The notes under the pieces were generated by a model, which worked only from the letters and a program-made list of their open reading frames with translations, made no database searches and was not told the DNA's origin. Made by a program: the position numbers and the translations under genes. DNA of 64,000 bases from Palsa-504 sp963847965 (GTDB lineage: Bacteria; Actinomycetota; Actinomycetes; Streptosporangiales; Streptosporangiaceae), in contig CAWKCG010000015.1 in the NCBI GenBank assembly GCA_963847965.1, positions 101,419 to 165,418 on the forward strand, read 5' to 3'. Numbering within the stretch: the stretch's first letter is position 1; each line of letters begins with the position of its first letter. This document shows, piece by piece, positions 23,758 through 32,440 of this stretch.

Positions 23758-25821
23758 GTGGATGAGGCGGGCAGTAAGCCGGCGGGCCTGAGCAGGCGGG
23801 AGGTGCTGGTCGTGCTCGGCGCCGGCGCGCTGGTCGCTGAACAGCTCCTGGTCACCGGCTCATCGTCGCCCGTCGGTGCCGCAGGCCGGACGCCCGCGAG
23901 CCCGTTCGGCCGCGGCAACGTGAGGCCGCAGCCCGGCGGCTACGCGCCGAACGGCACCGCCGGGCGGGCCGCTGCCCTGCCCTTGTCGGCCGTGGACCTG
24001 CTCGCCAGCTCGTTTAGCCAGAATCAGCAGAGGAACACCGCGTACCTGCTGTTCCTTGACCCGGAGCGGATGCTGCGGTCCTTCCGGCTGAATTATGGCC
24101 TCGCCTCGGCGGCGCAACCCTGCGGCGGCTGGGAGCGGCCGGTGTCCCAGGTGCGCGGGCACACCACCGGGCACCTGCTGTCCGGGCTCGCGCTCACCTA
24201 CGCGAACACCGGTAACGACGAGGCCCTGGCGCGCGGGCGGTACCTGGTGGACCAGCTCGCCATGCTGCAGGCCCGGGCGCGTCAGGCGGGGTTCCACCCC
24301 GGCTACCTGTCGGCCTTCCCCGAGGTCTTCTTCGACTGGCTGGAGCAGGGCAGGCCGGTGTGGTCGCCGTACTACATGATCCACAAGTACCTGGCGGGGA
24401 TGATCGACCAGTACCAGCTGGCCGGGGACGCCCAGGCGCTCGACGTCGCGGTCCAGCTCGGCGACTGGGTGGACTGGCGCACCGCCCGGCTTCCTTACGC
24501 GCAGATGCAGATGGTCCTCGGGACCGAGTTCGGCGGGCTACCCGAGGCGCTGGCCAACCTCTACACGATCACCGGCTCGGAACGGTACCTGGCCGCCGCG
24601 CAGCGTTTTTACCACGCGCAGGTGCTCAATCCGCTGGCGGCCGGGGTCGACGCGCTGGCCGGGCTGCAGGCGAACGTCACCACGCCGAAGATCATCGCGT
24701 GCGTCCGGATGTGGGAGGAGACGGGCAGCGCCACCTACCGCGACATCGCCTGGAACTTCTGGGACATGGTGACCGCGCACCATATCTACGTCATCGGGGG
24801 AGCGGGCAACTACGAGCATTTCCAGCCGCCCGGCGCCATCGCCAGCCAGCTGTCCAACTTCACCTGCGAGAACTGCGTCAGCTACAACCTGCTCAAGCTG
24901 ACCAGGCTGCTGCACTTCCACCAGCCGACCCGGACCGACCTGCTCGACTACTACGAGCGCGCGCTGTTCAACCAGATGCTGGGGGAGCAGGACCCTCGCT
25001 CGCCGCACGGCTTCAACTGCTACTACACCGGGCTGTCGGCGGGCGCGTTCAAGCGCCAGCCGCTCAACTACTTCCCCCACGGCAACCCCGGCGTGTACGC
25101 GACCGACTACGACACCTTCACCTGCGACACCGCCACCGGCCTGGAGACCCAGGCCAAGTTCGCCGACACCATCTACACCCGCGGCACGGACGGCATCTCC
25201 GTCAACCTGTTCATCCCCTCACAGGTGAGGTTCGGCGCGCTGGTGCTGCGGCAGGCGACCGGCTTCCCCGACGAGCCGGTGACCCGCCTGTCCGTGGTCT
25301 CGGGCACCGCCACGATGACGCTGCGGGTCCGCGTGCCGGGCTGGGTGGCGGGACCGCCCGTGGTCACGCTCAACGGCGTACAGGTCCCCGGCACCCTGCC
25401 GGCGCCAGTGCCGGGGTCCGGGCGGTGGATCGCCCTCCGGCGCCAGTGGCGCCCCGGTGACCTGCTGGAGATCACGCTGCCGATGCGGCTGGCGTTCGAG
25501 CCCACCCCCGACTACCCCGGCGTCCAGGCGGTGACCTACGGCCCGGTCGTGCTGAGCGGCGTCTACCCGGCCGACCCCGGCCCGCTGACCCCGGTCCTCG
25601 ACGTCGCCTCCGTCCAGCGGACCGCAGCCGCGCCGATGACGTTCGGCGCCGTCTCCGGCCGCAAGCCGGTCACGCTGATCCCGGTCGCCCGCGCCGCCCA
25701 CGAGTACTACTCGGTCTACTGGCAGACGGATTTATGCCACCAGCGCGCCTGCCCCGCACCCGTTTCTACAAGCCGTTTTCTGCGCCGGACAGTAACCCGG
25801 CGGCATTCCACGCTGCCGTGA
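23758..25821 (+). CDS. GH127-like (DUF1680) glycoside hydrolase, exported
   Basis: 687 residues related to beta-L-arabinofuranosidases. N-terminus has a Tat-like signal (LSRREVLVVLGAGALVAEQLL). The catalytic alpha-barrel spans about 60-510 with HTTGHLLSG, C370/C373 (TCENC) and C456 (TCDTATGLE), positions where GH127 enzymes carry the zinc-binding and nucleophile cysteines; a beta-sandwich domain follows. Homology seems to end near residue 656 (SVYWQT); the last 30 residues look unrelated and overlap the next small ORF, so the 3' end may have been replaced. Start GTG 23758. Confidence 0.82.
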   Translation: MDEAGSKPAGLSRREVLVVLGAGALVAEQLLVTGSSSPVGAAGRTPASPFGRGNVRPQPGGYAPNGTAGRAAALPLSAVDLLASSFSQNQQRNTAYLLFLDPERMLRSFRLNYGLASAAQPCGGWERPVSQVRGHTTGHLLSGLALTYANTGNDEALARGRYLVDQLAMLQARARQAGFHPGYLSAFPEVFFDWLEQGRPVWSPYYMIHKYLAGMIDQYQLAGDAQALDVAVQLGDWVDWRTARLPYAQMQMVLGTEFGGLPEALANLYTITGSERYLAAAQRFYHAQVLNPLAAGVDALAGLQANVTTPKIIACVRMWEETGSATYRDIAWNFWDMVTAHHIYVIGGAGNYEHFQPPGAIASQLSNFTCENCVSYNLLKLTRLLHFHQPTRTDLLDYYERALFNQMLGEQDPRSPHGFNCYYTGLSAGAFKRQPLNYFPHGNPGVYATDYDTFTCDTATGLETQAKFADTIYTRGTDGISVNLFIPSQVRFGALVLRQATGFPDEPVTRLSVVSGTATMTLRVRVPGWVAGPPVVTLNGVQVPGTLPAPVPGSGRWIALRRQWRPGDLLEITLPMRLAFEPTPDYPGVQAVTYGPVVLSGVYPADPGPLTPVLDVASVQRTAAAPMTFGAVSGRKPVTLIPVARAAHEYYSVYWQTDLCHQRACPAPVSTSRFLRRTVTRRHSTLP

Positions 25822-25991
25822 ACCGGATCCACGACCTGCTCGCGGTCATCGAGCGGCTGGCCCAGGCCGGTGGCTCCTGGCCCTTCGGCGAGGAGGAGTT
25901 GCCAGCGTTCCTCCTGAATCTGCGCGTTTCGGCTAGGGCGCGGATGCATGCGGTGCGGGCGGGGAGCGTGCGCTCGGCGCGGCGGTCATGA
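25734..25991 (+). CDS. Hypothetical 85-residue protein
   Basis: Overlaps the end of the glycosidase gene in another frame. Contains a possible helical segment (AAVNRIHDLLAVIERLAQAG) followed by WPFGEEELPAFLLNL and a basic tail. I do not recognise it; it may be a remnant of a longer gene whose 5' part was lost at the glycosidase junction. Confidence 0.3.
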   Translation: MPPARLPRTRFYKPFSAPDSNPAAFHAAVNRIHDLLAVIERLAQAGGSWPFGEEELPAFLLNLRVSARARMHAVRAGSVRSARRS

Positions 25992-26078
25992 GGCCACGTC
26001 GTTCGTCTCGGGCGGCATCCCAAGGGCGCTCCCCCTCGCCGCGCCCTTGGCAGTTCCCTCATGGTTTCGCGGGCACGC

Positions 26079-26486
26079 TTAACACTCACTTCTGCTCCCC
26101 TGGGCGCCGCTCACGTAAGCGGCCACTTCTTCCCCGCAGTGCTCGGCGATCATCATCACTAGGGCCTCAGCCCAGTCCCCGATGTCCTCCGCAACCTTCC
26201 CCAGGGCGATCTCCAGCGCCTCGGTCTCGTGCTCTAGCTCGGGAAACTCCAACTCTGGGTGCAGTTGCCCGGTCCGCAGCCGCCCGTGGGCATCCAGGGC
26301 TTCTGCCAGCTCGTCGCGAGCCATCAGCACCGGGCGCCCGTTATCAGCGGTCCAGGGGAAGGAGTCATCGATGCGGGACAGGATGCCCCGGGCCCGGGAG
26401 ATGAGTAAGCCAGGGACTTCCGGCGTCGCGGCGTCGCGGTCCCAGCTTCCGGGCGGGACATGGCAGTATCCGTTAGTGACTGTCAT
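26079..26486 (-). CDS. Hypothetical acidic protein
   Basis: 135 residues from ATG 26486 (MTVTNGYCHVPPG). Upstream in-frame codons exist but encode a basic low-complexity stretch unlike the rest, so the shorter start is used. The C-terminal two thirds is acidic and helical (LEFPELEHETEALEIALGKVAEDIGDW). No known domain is recognised. It faces a small frameshifted gene on the other strand, inside an accessory stretch. Confidence 0.5.
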   Translation of the reverse strand: MTVTNGYCHVPPGSWDRDAATPEVPGLLISRARGILSRIDDSFPWTADNGRPVLMARDELAEALDAHGRLRTGQLHPELEFPELEHETEALEIALGKVAEDIGDWAEALVMMIAEHCGEEVAAYVSGAQGSRSEC

Positions 26487-26583
26487 ATCACTAAAAGTAT
26501 GGGACCGGTGACGCCGCTGACGGGTGATCCAGATATCTGGCACAGTCCAGTCAGCGGGCAGCGCGGCAGTAATACTAGAACAC

Positions 26584-26945
26584 ATGACCGGTAAGCGACC
26601 AGAAGCTGACCGGATTCTCGTCGCCCGGCTTTCGGGTACGGCGAAGCGGCATGCCCGGTGGCGAGAGCTGAGCGCCGAGGAGGAGGCCACCGCGGTGGCC
26701 GCGCTCCGTGAGTTCCCGGCCGGGCGCGCAGACCTGCTCGCCGAGGTCGCAGGCTGGCCGAAGGCACCGCCGAGGGCCAGCTGGACGAGCCGCGTGAACG
26801 CCAGGCCGCAGGTCTATGCCGCGCGGCCGGGGCCGACCCGGAGGCGATCCCCGCGTGGATCGAGGAAGGGCGGCGCCGGCGGGCAAACGCGGGCAGTCCG
26901 CCGTTCTCCAGCGGCCTGCATGGCGGCCCAAGCCGTAGCCCATGA
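26584..26945 (+). pseudogene. Small actinobacterial protein gene broken by a frameshift
   Basis: ATG 26584 begins MTGKRPEADRILVARLSGTAKRHAR and continues to LLAEVAG; the continuation LAEGTAEGQLDEPRERQAAG...IPAWIEEGRRRR lies in another frame and ends at TGA 26943-26945. One base missing near 26752-26755 (GGCTGG for GGCCTGG) explains it. Together the two halves form a small helical protein family that I recall as common in Streptomyces; its function is unknown. Confidence 0.6.
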
Positions 26946-27037
26946 ACTCGCTTACAAGCTCGGTCTTCCGAAATTCGACATAGGGTGGTCCTGCGTCGTA
27001 CCCCGCCTTCGGCGTCGGCTTCACTGTCGGCGGTGTA

Positions 27038-27229
27038 GTGGACGTGCTGGCGATCTCGCTGCTGAACCAGGTCCTCAACGGTCCGGGTCAGGAACAGCGC
27101 ACCCTCAACCGCGCAGTACAGATCCTGATCTACTCCGAGGAAAGCGACAATGCCCGGACGGCGGCCCGCAAGCTGCCGGAAGCCCGCGAAGACGACATTG
27201 ACCCGCTGCTGCCATGGCACTCCGGCTGA
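27038..27229 (+). CDS. Hypothetical 63-residue protein
   Basis: GTG 27038 encodes a helical hydrophilic peptide (DVLAISLLNQVLNGPG start). It overlaps the following fragment by 16 bases. No domain recognised; could be chance or a remnant. Confidence 0.25.
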   Translation: MDVLAISLLNQVLNGPGQEQRTLNRAVQILIYSEESDNARTAARKLPEAREDDIDPLLPWHSG

Positions 27230-27324
27230 TCGGCGCAGACCCGGATTCCCCCAATAACGGGTCCCCCACCGTCTGGGTCGACGAGGAAGACCAGAGCATC
27301 GTGATCCAGGGCTGGAAGATCGTC
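27214..27324 (+). pseudogene. N-terminal fragment of a small actinobacterial protein
   Basis: ATG 27214 starts MALRLIGADPDSPNNGSPTVW and continues VDEEDQSIVIQGWK, the N-terminal signature of a small hypothetical family often found beside DUF397-type genes. After about 37 codons the frame runs into sequence antisense to the degenerate membrane-protein gene, so the rest of the gene is missing. Family recall is the only basis. Confidence 0.45.
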
Positions 27325-27764
27325 ATTGCTGCGGCCACGTGCTGGACGGCTGCTCCCATGATTCCCGAGGAGGCGGCTGCTGCCACTGGTCTTGCTGTGG
27401 TTGCCACTGGCCGGGCGGCGGCTGCCACTGGCCCGGCGGCGGCTACTGTGGGTACGGCCCCTGATCCGCAGGAGAGTAGGGCTGGTACCCCTGCTGAGGG
27501 GGAGGGGGGTAGGGCTGGTACGGCTGCTGAGGCGGATATGGATACCCCGCCGCCCGCGCCTGCAGCTCGTACTGGCGTTGCGCGTCGGCCATCTTCTCCC
27601 TGGCTCCGCGGGACGCACGCGATGACGATCAGCCCTATGAGGCCGATCAGGAACCCCAGCCAGAAGCCGAGCGCCGGGCGCCCTTTGTACCTGCCGATGG
27701 CGAATCCGATCAGGCCGAAGCAGATGGCCACCCCGAACAAATAGCCGAGTTGATCAGCTGTCAT
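27323..27764 (-). pseudogene. Degenerate membrane protein gene with Pro/Gln/Tyr-rich tail
   Basis: ATG 27764 encodes two close hydrophobic helices (YLFGVAICFGLIGFAIG and a second to IACVPRS). The natural continuation REKMADAQRQYELQ plus a YPYPPQQPYQPY tail lies in another frame, entered near 27598-27606, and is then interrupted by an in-frame TAG at 27443-27445 before GQWQPPPGQWQP repeats ending at 27323. One frameshift and one nonsense codon show decay. The unshifted frame is open to 27105, but its tail is only compositional. Confidence 0.6.
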
Positions 27765-27859
27765 GTCCGCTCCCTTCCCCCGCTGCCATCATGGCGCGCG
27801 CCGGGGCAGCGGAATAGGGCCAAGGCCTACCGATGCCGCACCATTGCCGCGGAAACGCT

Positions 27860-27894
27860 GAGGGTCGCCATCCTGCGCGAGGATGGCGACCCTC
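27860..27894 (-). terminator. Hairpin terminator of the exporter gene
   Basis: A 15-bp perfect stem (27860-27874 with 27880-27894), loop of five bases, 29 bases beyond the stop codon of the minus-strand exporter gene. No U-run follows. Confidence 0.65.
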
Positions 27895-27922
27895 CTACCG
27901 CGTGTGCTTAACCGCGGGCTAC

Positions 27923-29716
27923 CTACACGGCACCGGCTTCGGTCAGCACGGGAACCGTGACCGGAACCGGAACATCGGCCGGCCGGTAAGCCCGGCCCGC
28001 TGCGAGGTCTGCGGTCCGCCCGGGAACCTTGGCTGCCACGGGAACCGGAACATCGGTCGGCCCGTAAACCGGGCCTGCCGCGAGGTCTGCGGCCTGCTCG
28101 GGAACCTTGGCTGCCACGGGAACCTCGGTGGCCAGGTGAGCCTCGGCCGACACGGGCGCCACGGTCGGCGCGAGGTTCGGCGCCGGGGCGCTCTGCCGGG
28201 TCCGCAGGGTTCGAACGGCGATCAGCACGCCGGCCAGCGTGGCGATCGCGCCGGCCAGCACGGCGCGATCGGCGCCGGTGACGAACGCGCTGGCCGCGGC
28301 CTGCAGCAGGGCCGCGCCGTGCGCTCCGGCCGCGTGCGCGGCCGCCGCTGCCGCGCCCATCGACCCGGCGGCGGCGTGCGCGCCGGCTAGGTGCGCCATC
28401 CGGCTGGCGAACACCGACGCCGCGATGCTGCCGAAGACCGCCACGCCCAGGACGCTGCCCATATTGCGGGTGGTGTCGTTCACCGCCGAGCCCACCCCGG
28501 CCATCGTCGGCGGAAGCTCCTGCATGGAGGCCGAGGTCGCGGCCGACATCGACAGCCCGATCCCGGAGGCGATGATGACCATGGCCAGGACGTAGTGTCC
28601 GTATCCGGAGGTGGCCGAGGCGGTCGCGAACACCGCCAGCCCGGCGGTCACCGCGGTCAGGCCCAGCGCCACCGGGACCACCGGTCCGGTCCGCTTAGCC
28701 AGGGACGCGCCCAGCGGACTGAAGATGGCCAGCGCGGCCGCGGAGGGCAGCGCGCGGACCCCGGCAGCCAGCGGGCTGTAGCCGAGCACGAACTGGTAGA
28801 TCTGCGTGCTCAGGAACACCACGCCGGACAGTGCGAAGAACATCACGGTGATCGAGACGCCTGCCCCGGTGAAGCGCGGGTTCCGGAACAGATGCAGCGG
28901 CAGCATCGGGTGGTCGCTGCGCGCCTCCCAGGTGACGAATAGGGCGAGCAGGACGACCGCCGCCGCGGCCAGGCCGAGGGTGGTGACGGACAGCCAGCCG
29001 TTGCCGGGGGCCTCGATGATCGTGTAGGTCGCCACGGTGAACGCGGCGACGGACAGCGCCGCGCCGATCAGGTCCAGGCGCCCGGACTGCGGCGCACGCG
29101 ACGCGGGGATCAGCCAGCGCCCCGCGACCAGCGCGACCGCGACGATCGGCAGGTTGACCAGGAAGATCGAGTCCCAGCTGAAGTGGGTGAGCAGCCAGCC
29201 GCCGGCCACCGGGCCGATCGCGACGCCGAGGCCGCTTACCGCCGACCACAGGCCGATGGCCTTGGTGCGCTCGGCCGGGTCGGTGAACACGTTGGTGATG
29301 ATGGACAGGGTGGCCGGCATGATGAAGGCGCCGCCGACGCCCATGACCGCGCGGGCCGCGATGAGCTCGGCGGTAGTGTTCGTGAGTGCCGCGGCCAGTG
29401 ACCCGGCGGCGAAGATGGCCAGCCCGCCGGCCAGCGCGTATTGCCGCCCGTAGCGGTCCGCGATGGCTCCCGCCAACAGCAGCAGCGCGGCGAATGTGAG
29501 CGTGTAGGCATCGACGATCCACTGCAGTCCGCTGCTGCTCGCGTGCAGCTGCCTGCTGAACGTCGGCAGCGCCACGTTCACGATCGTGGAGTCGACGACG
29601 ATGATCAGCAGGCTCAGGCAAAGCACCCCGAGGGTGTACCAGCGGCGGGCATAGACGGTGCTCGCCTGGGCCCGTGCCGGGCGGGGGACTTCCTTGGTGG
29701 CGAAGGTCGCGGCCAT
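27923..29716 (-). CDS. DHA2-type (EmrB/QacA) drug exporter of the major facilitator superfamily
   Basis: Proton-coupled exporter with 14 predicted helices; motifs VDSTIVNVALPT (helix 1), ADRYGRQ after helix 2 and the motif-C-like GLGVAIGPVAGGWL are visible. 597 residues from ATG 29716 with GGAGA upstream; ATG 29728 is an alternative. The C-terminal tail carries a tandem repeat of about 27 residues (VPVAAKVPxxxADLAAG units). It is divergent from the tetR gene at 29896, with a paired operator between them; substrate unknown. Confidence 0.9.
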   Translation of the reverse strand: MAATFATKEVPRPARAQASTVYARRWYTLGVLCLSLLIIVVDSTIVNVALPTFSRQLHASSSGLQWIVDAYTLTFAALLLLAGAIADRYGRQYALAGGLAIFAAGSLAAALTNTTAELIAARAVMGVGGAFIMPATLSIITNVFTDPAERTKAIGLWSAVSGLGVAIGPVAGGWLLTHFSWDSIFLVNLPIVAVALVAGRWLIPASRAPQSGRLDLIGAALSVAAFTVATYTIIEAPGNGWLSVTTLGLAAAAVVLLALFVTWEARSDHPMLPLHLFRNPRFTGAGVSITVMFFALSGVVFLSTQIYQFVLGYSPLAAGVRALPSAAALAIFSPLGASLAKRTGPVVPVALGLTAVTAGLAVFATASATSGYGHYVLAMVIIASGIGLSMSAATSASMQELPPTMAGVGSAVNDTTRNMGSVLGVAVFGSIAASVFASRMAHLAGAHAAAGSMGAAAAAAHAAGAHGAALLQAAASAFVTGADRAVLAGAIATLAGVLIAVRTLRTRQSAPAPNLAPTVAPVSAEAHLATEVPVAAKVPEQAADLAAGPVYGPTDVPVPVAAKVPGRTADLAAGRAYRPADVPVPVTVPVLTEAGAV

Positions 29717-29737
29717 GGTGATCTCCATCTGTACGTC

Positions 29738-29788
29738 CGTAAGGCTACATCTGTATTGTCAATCTGACTGTACGAGCGTAGCCTTACG
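29738..29788. promoter_or_regulatory. Divergent operator between exporter and TetR genes
   Basis: CGTAAGGCTAC (29738-29748) and GTAGCCTTACG (29778-29788) are perfect 11-bp reverse complements, 40 bp apart centre to centre. They lie 22 bp from the exporter start. A TetR binding region is the natural reading. Confidence 0.6.
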
Positions 29789-29895
29789 CGTGTCAACTAA
29801 TTTTCAAAGAAAAAGTTCAGCTGTAGCGCAACGGGTGTAGTCTTAAGCGGTCGCGGCGCGTGGCCTGACCGGGACCACCCAGGAAGGAGGCCGGG

Positions 29896-30597
29896 ATGCC
29901 TGCGAACCGGACGACGGGACGGCAGGAACCCCGCAAACAGCCACCCGTGCCAGGGGGGCCCGCCCGGCAGCGGAATCCGCGCGGCCAGGGTGAACGGCTG
30001 CGCGACGACATCATCGAGGCCGCCAGCCGCCTGATGGCCGATCCCGCCGCCCCGCTGACCCTGCGCGGTGTCGCCCGCGAGGCGGGTGTCGCCGCGACCT
30101 CGGTCTACCTGCACTTCGCCGACATCGAGTCCTTGGTCCTAGCGGTCGCGGAGCGCCGCTTCGGCGAACTGGTCCAGCTCCAGGACCAGGCGCAGGATTC
30201 AAGCGCCGATCCGTGCCAGCAGGTGCGAGCCGGATGCCTGGCCTACTGCGAGTTCGGGCTGGAGCACCCGGGCCAGTACCTGGTGATGTTCACCAATCCG
30301 CTGCTGCTGCCCGACACTTTGCCTGCCGAGGAGTTCCCTGGCCGGAAGGCGTTCCAGCGCCTGATCGAGGCGGTGGCGAAGTGCACCGGCATGGAACCGG
30401 AGAACCCGGAGGCGTCCCGAACTGCGCAGCTCATCTGGCAGCAGTTGCACGGCATCGTCAGCCTGCGCATCTCGCGGCCGAGGTTCCCCTGGCCGCCGCT
30501 GGCCGAGACGGTCACCGAAGCCGTCGACCGCCTCCTGGCCGGTGCTCCCCAGGCTGGGCCGGGCGTAAGACCGGTGACCAACACCGTGAGCGTATGA
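29896..30597 (+). CDS. TetR-family transcriptional regulator
   Basis: 233 residues: a basic, Pro-rich N-terminal arm (1-35), a TetR helix-turn-helix (about 36-85; LTLRGVAREAGVAATSVYLHFADIESL), and a C-terminal ligand-binding domain resembling the TetR_C WHG type (HPGQYLVMFTNPLL). It likely represses the divergent DHA2 exporter from the inverted repeat between them; the ligand is unknown. ATG 29896 has AGGAGG about nine bases upstream. Confidence 0.88.
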   Translation: MPANRTTGRQEPRKQPPVPGGPARQRNPRGQGERLRDDIIEAASRLMADPAAPLTLRGVAREAGVAATSVYLHFADIESLVLAVAERRFGELVQLQDQAQDSSADPCQQVRAGCLAYCEFGLEHPGQYLVMFTNPLLLPDTLPAEEFPGRKAFQRLIEAVAKCTGMEPENPEASRTAQLIWQQLHGIVSLRISRPRFPWPPLAETVTEAVDRLLAGAPQAGPGVRPVTNTVSV

Positions 30598-30696
30598 CGC
30601 TATATGGGCCTTAATTGAGGCACCGCAGCCCCAGGTATGCTGCCTACAGGGACCATCTGGTCATGGTTCAGACGGTAGGCGTCAGCGGAGGCCGGG

Positions 30697-30900
30697 GTGC
30701 ACATCGTAGCGGTGCTGCTTGTCATATGGCTGATCATCGGCGCCATCGCCGCCGGGCAGCGTGGCTATTACAGCGGACCTATTAGCAACTGTACCGAGGC
30801 CGGCACGATCGCTGTGACGATCCTTGCCGGTCCTCTCAACTACATGGGCGTGAACCCGAAGGTCAACTGCACCGTGACCGTGCCGCAGCCGAGCAAGTAA
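30697..30900 (+). CDS. Small membrane protein, 67 residues
   Basis: GTG 30697. One N-terminal helix (HIVAVLLVIWLIIGAIAAG), then RGYYSG, two cysteines, a second hydrophobic segment TIAVTILAGPLNYMGVNPK and a short PQPSK tail. The pattern is a recognisable small actinobacterial family without assigned function. It is a single-gene unit downstream of the tetR gene. The length matches the family as I recall it. Confidence 0.65.
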   Translation: MHIVAVLLVIWLIIGAIAAGQRGYYSGPISNCTEAGTIAVTILAGPLNYMGVNPKVNCTVTVPQPSK

Positions 30901-31104
30901 GTGACGGCCTACCGAACGATGGTTAAACGTGCGGCTACCACCAACTGGTTGACCGCGTAGGTGATTCGCTCGGGCTAGAAGCTGAAATGACTCCGCTAAG
31001 AGCCGACGCCCCGGCCGCGCTCGGTGGTTCCGAGACATCCCTCGTTACCGAATGAGAGACCTTTCCGCGGAGACGCCTTACGCAACTGCGCGGGGAGGGT
31101 CAGG

Positions 31105-31473
31105 TCAGTGAATTTCGGTGTACTGGCTGCGGTCCAGCTCAACGACGTTGGCGTAATCGCTGCCCTCTGGCTCTGCTACGTCGGTGTACTGGCTGCCGTC
31201 CAGTCGCACGAAATGGAGGCTGCTGCCCCGGGAGAGCAGCTTGCGCAGGTGCCGCATTCCGCTCATGCCCGCGAGCGCGACAGCTATGGCGGCAGCGAGG
31301 ACCGAACCGCCGAACAGCGCGAGCCCGCCGACGACGTGCCCCAGCATCATCATGACCACTGCGGCCAGCAGGGCCACCGGCACGGCCGCCACCAGCCCCA
31401 ACGCGAGCAGCGTCACGGCAATCACGGCGTTGGCCGACCTGCCCGGCGTCCGCTCCACATACCAACCGGTCAT
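31105..31473 (-). CDS. Hypothetical membrane protein
   Basis: 122 residues from ATG 31473, which has AGAGGTG six bases upstream; GTG 31482 is the longer alternative. Two hydrophobic helices (about 16-38 and 44-70) are followed by a basic turn and a tail containing a repeated motif (DGSQYTDV and DRSQYTEI). Function unknown. It is flanked by gene remnants. Confidence 0.55.
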   Translation of the reverse strand: MTGWYVERTPGRSANAVIAVTLLALGLVAAVPVALLAAVVMMMLGHVVGGLALFGGSVLAAAIAVALAGMSGMRHLRKLLSRGSSLHFVRLDGSQYTDVAEPEGSDYANVVELDRSQYTEIH

Positions 31474-31616
31474 CACGTTCACCTCTCAAGGCCCGCAGCC
31501 CCGTCAAGGACCCTGGCTCACTCAGATAACACGATATGTCGTGTCCCCCAGGTCAACGCGCCTCTCGATCAGAATCATCCCGTCACCGTCTGACGCGCGC
31601 GATGCGGCATGACACC

Positions 31617-31898
31617 ATGTCCGATCGCTGTCATCCTAGGAACGAGCTTCAGTCCCTGGGAACGACTCCCAGAGAGCTTCGGGATCGGCTGTGTGTAAAC
31701 GTGCTCAGTGGCGGCGACGATGAACGCACTTGGTCGCAGCGGTATAAGGCGAACCTGGAGAAGCTGGCATCCGGGGATCTCGTCCAGGTCGTTGAGGTAG
31801 TCCGCGATCTAGCGGGCCGAGAGGCCAGTCGCGGCTTGTCCGCTGCCGAAAAGCGGATGCTGGCCAAAGCGCGCCTCATCCTGCTCCAGGAGGGCTGA
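31617..31898 (+). pseudogene. CarD-type regulator remnant (C-terminal domain only)
   Basis: The reading frame holds WSQRYKANLEKLASGD and EVVRDLAGREASRGLSAAEKRMLAKARLIL, the helical DNA-binding domain of CarD-family RNA-polymerase-binding regulators. The N-terminal polymerase-interaction domain is absent; upstream codons (from ATG 31617 or 31602) show no match. It is a truncated copy and does not replace the genomic carD. Could be expressed as a domain, but loss of the RID argues against function. Confidence 0.65.
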
Positions 31899-31907
31899 CG
31901 CGCAGCC

Positions 31908-32255
31908 GTGGAGAATGGCTGCCACGTCCGTGATGTCCTGCGGCTGTTTGACCAGCGCCTGTCGCTGATGCTCACCAAGGATGGGCCGCAATTCTCCAAC
32001 TGGGACCAGGACGCCACCGCGATAACAGACCGCTACAGTGAGCAGGCCCCGGTCACGGTGGCCCGGGAACTGGCCACAGCCGCTGGCGTTATCGCAGCGC
32101 ACTTCGAGAGCCTTGCTCCGGATCAATGGCAACGCACCGGCAGCCGCAGCGACGGAGCCCACTTCACCGTCGAGTCCTTTGCGCGGTACCTCGTGCATGA
32201 TCCGGTCCATCATCTCTACGACGTCACCGATATCCGGCACACGACCCAGCAGTAA
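31908..32255 (+). pseudogene. DinB-like (mycothiol-dependent) protein, 5' truncated
   Basis: 115 codons from GTG 31908: CHVRDVLRLFDQRLSLML, FSNWDQDATAITDRY, RRSDGAHFT-like segment and HDPVHHLYDV, the last two thirds of a DinB/maleylpyruvate-isomerase-like four-helix protein. About 70 N-terminal residues normally precede the CHVRDV helix and are missing; the fragment abuts the CarD remnant by nine bases. Metal-ligand histidines of the C-terminal part are kept. Confidence 0.6.
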
Positions 32256-32262
32256 CACATTC

Positions 32263-32380
32263 GGTGGCATTATGCCCGGTGATCAGAGATCACATCGCCC
32301 CTCGGGTTCGGCATAATACCTGATCATGCCTGTGATCGAGGCGCAGCGCGCCTCGATCGTGGTGCCTCGCGATCACAGGC
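32263..32380. repeat. Nested, mutually exclusive hairpins with repeated GTGATC
   Basis: GATCGAGGCGC (32334-32344) pairs with GCGCCTCGATC (32348-32358). The overlapping arm GCCTGTGATCG (32328-32338) pairs instead with CGATCACAGGC (32370-32380); the two cannot form together. Upstream, GTGATC and GATCAC form a third small hairpin (32279-32293) and GGCATTATGCC is partly mirrored by GGCATAATACC. Function unknown. Confidence 0.5.
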
Positions 32381-32440
32381 GTATCAACCAAATTCGAGTG
32401 GAGGGATCGCATGGTGGTCCAGGCTCGGTCCAGGTTGGGC

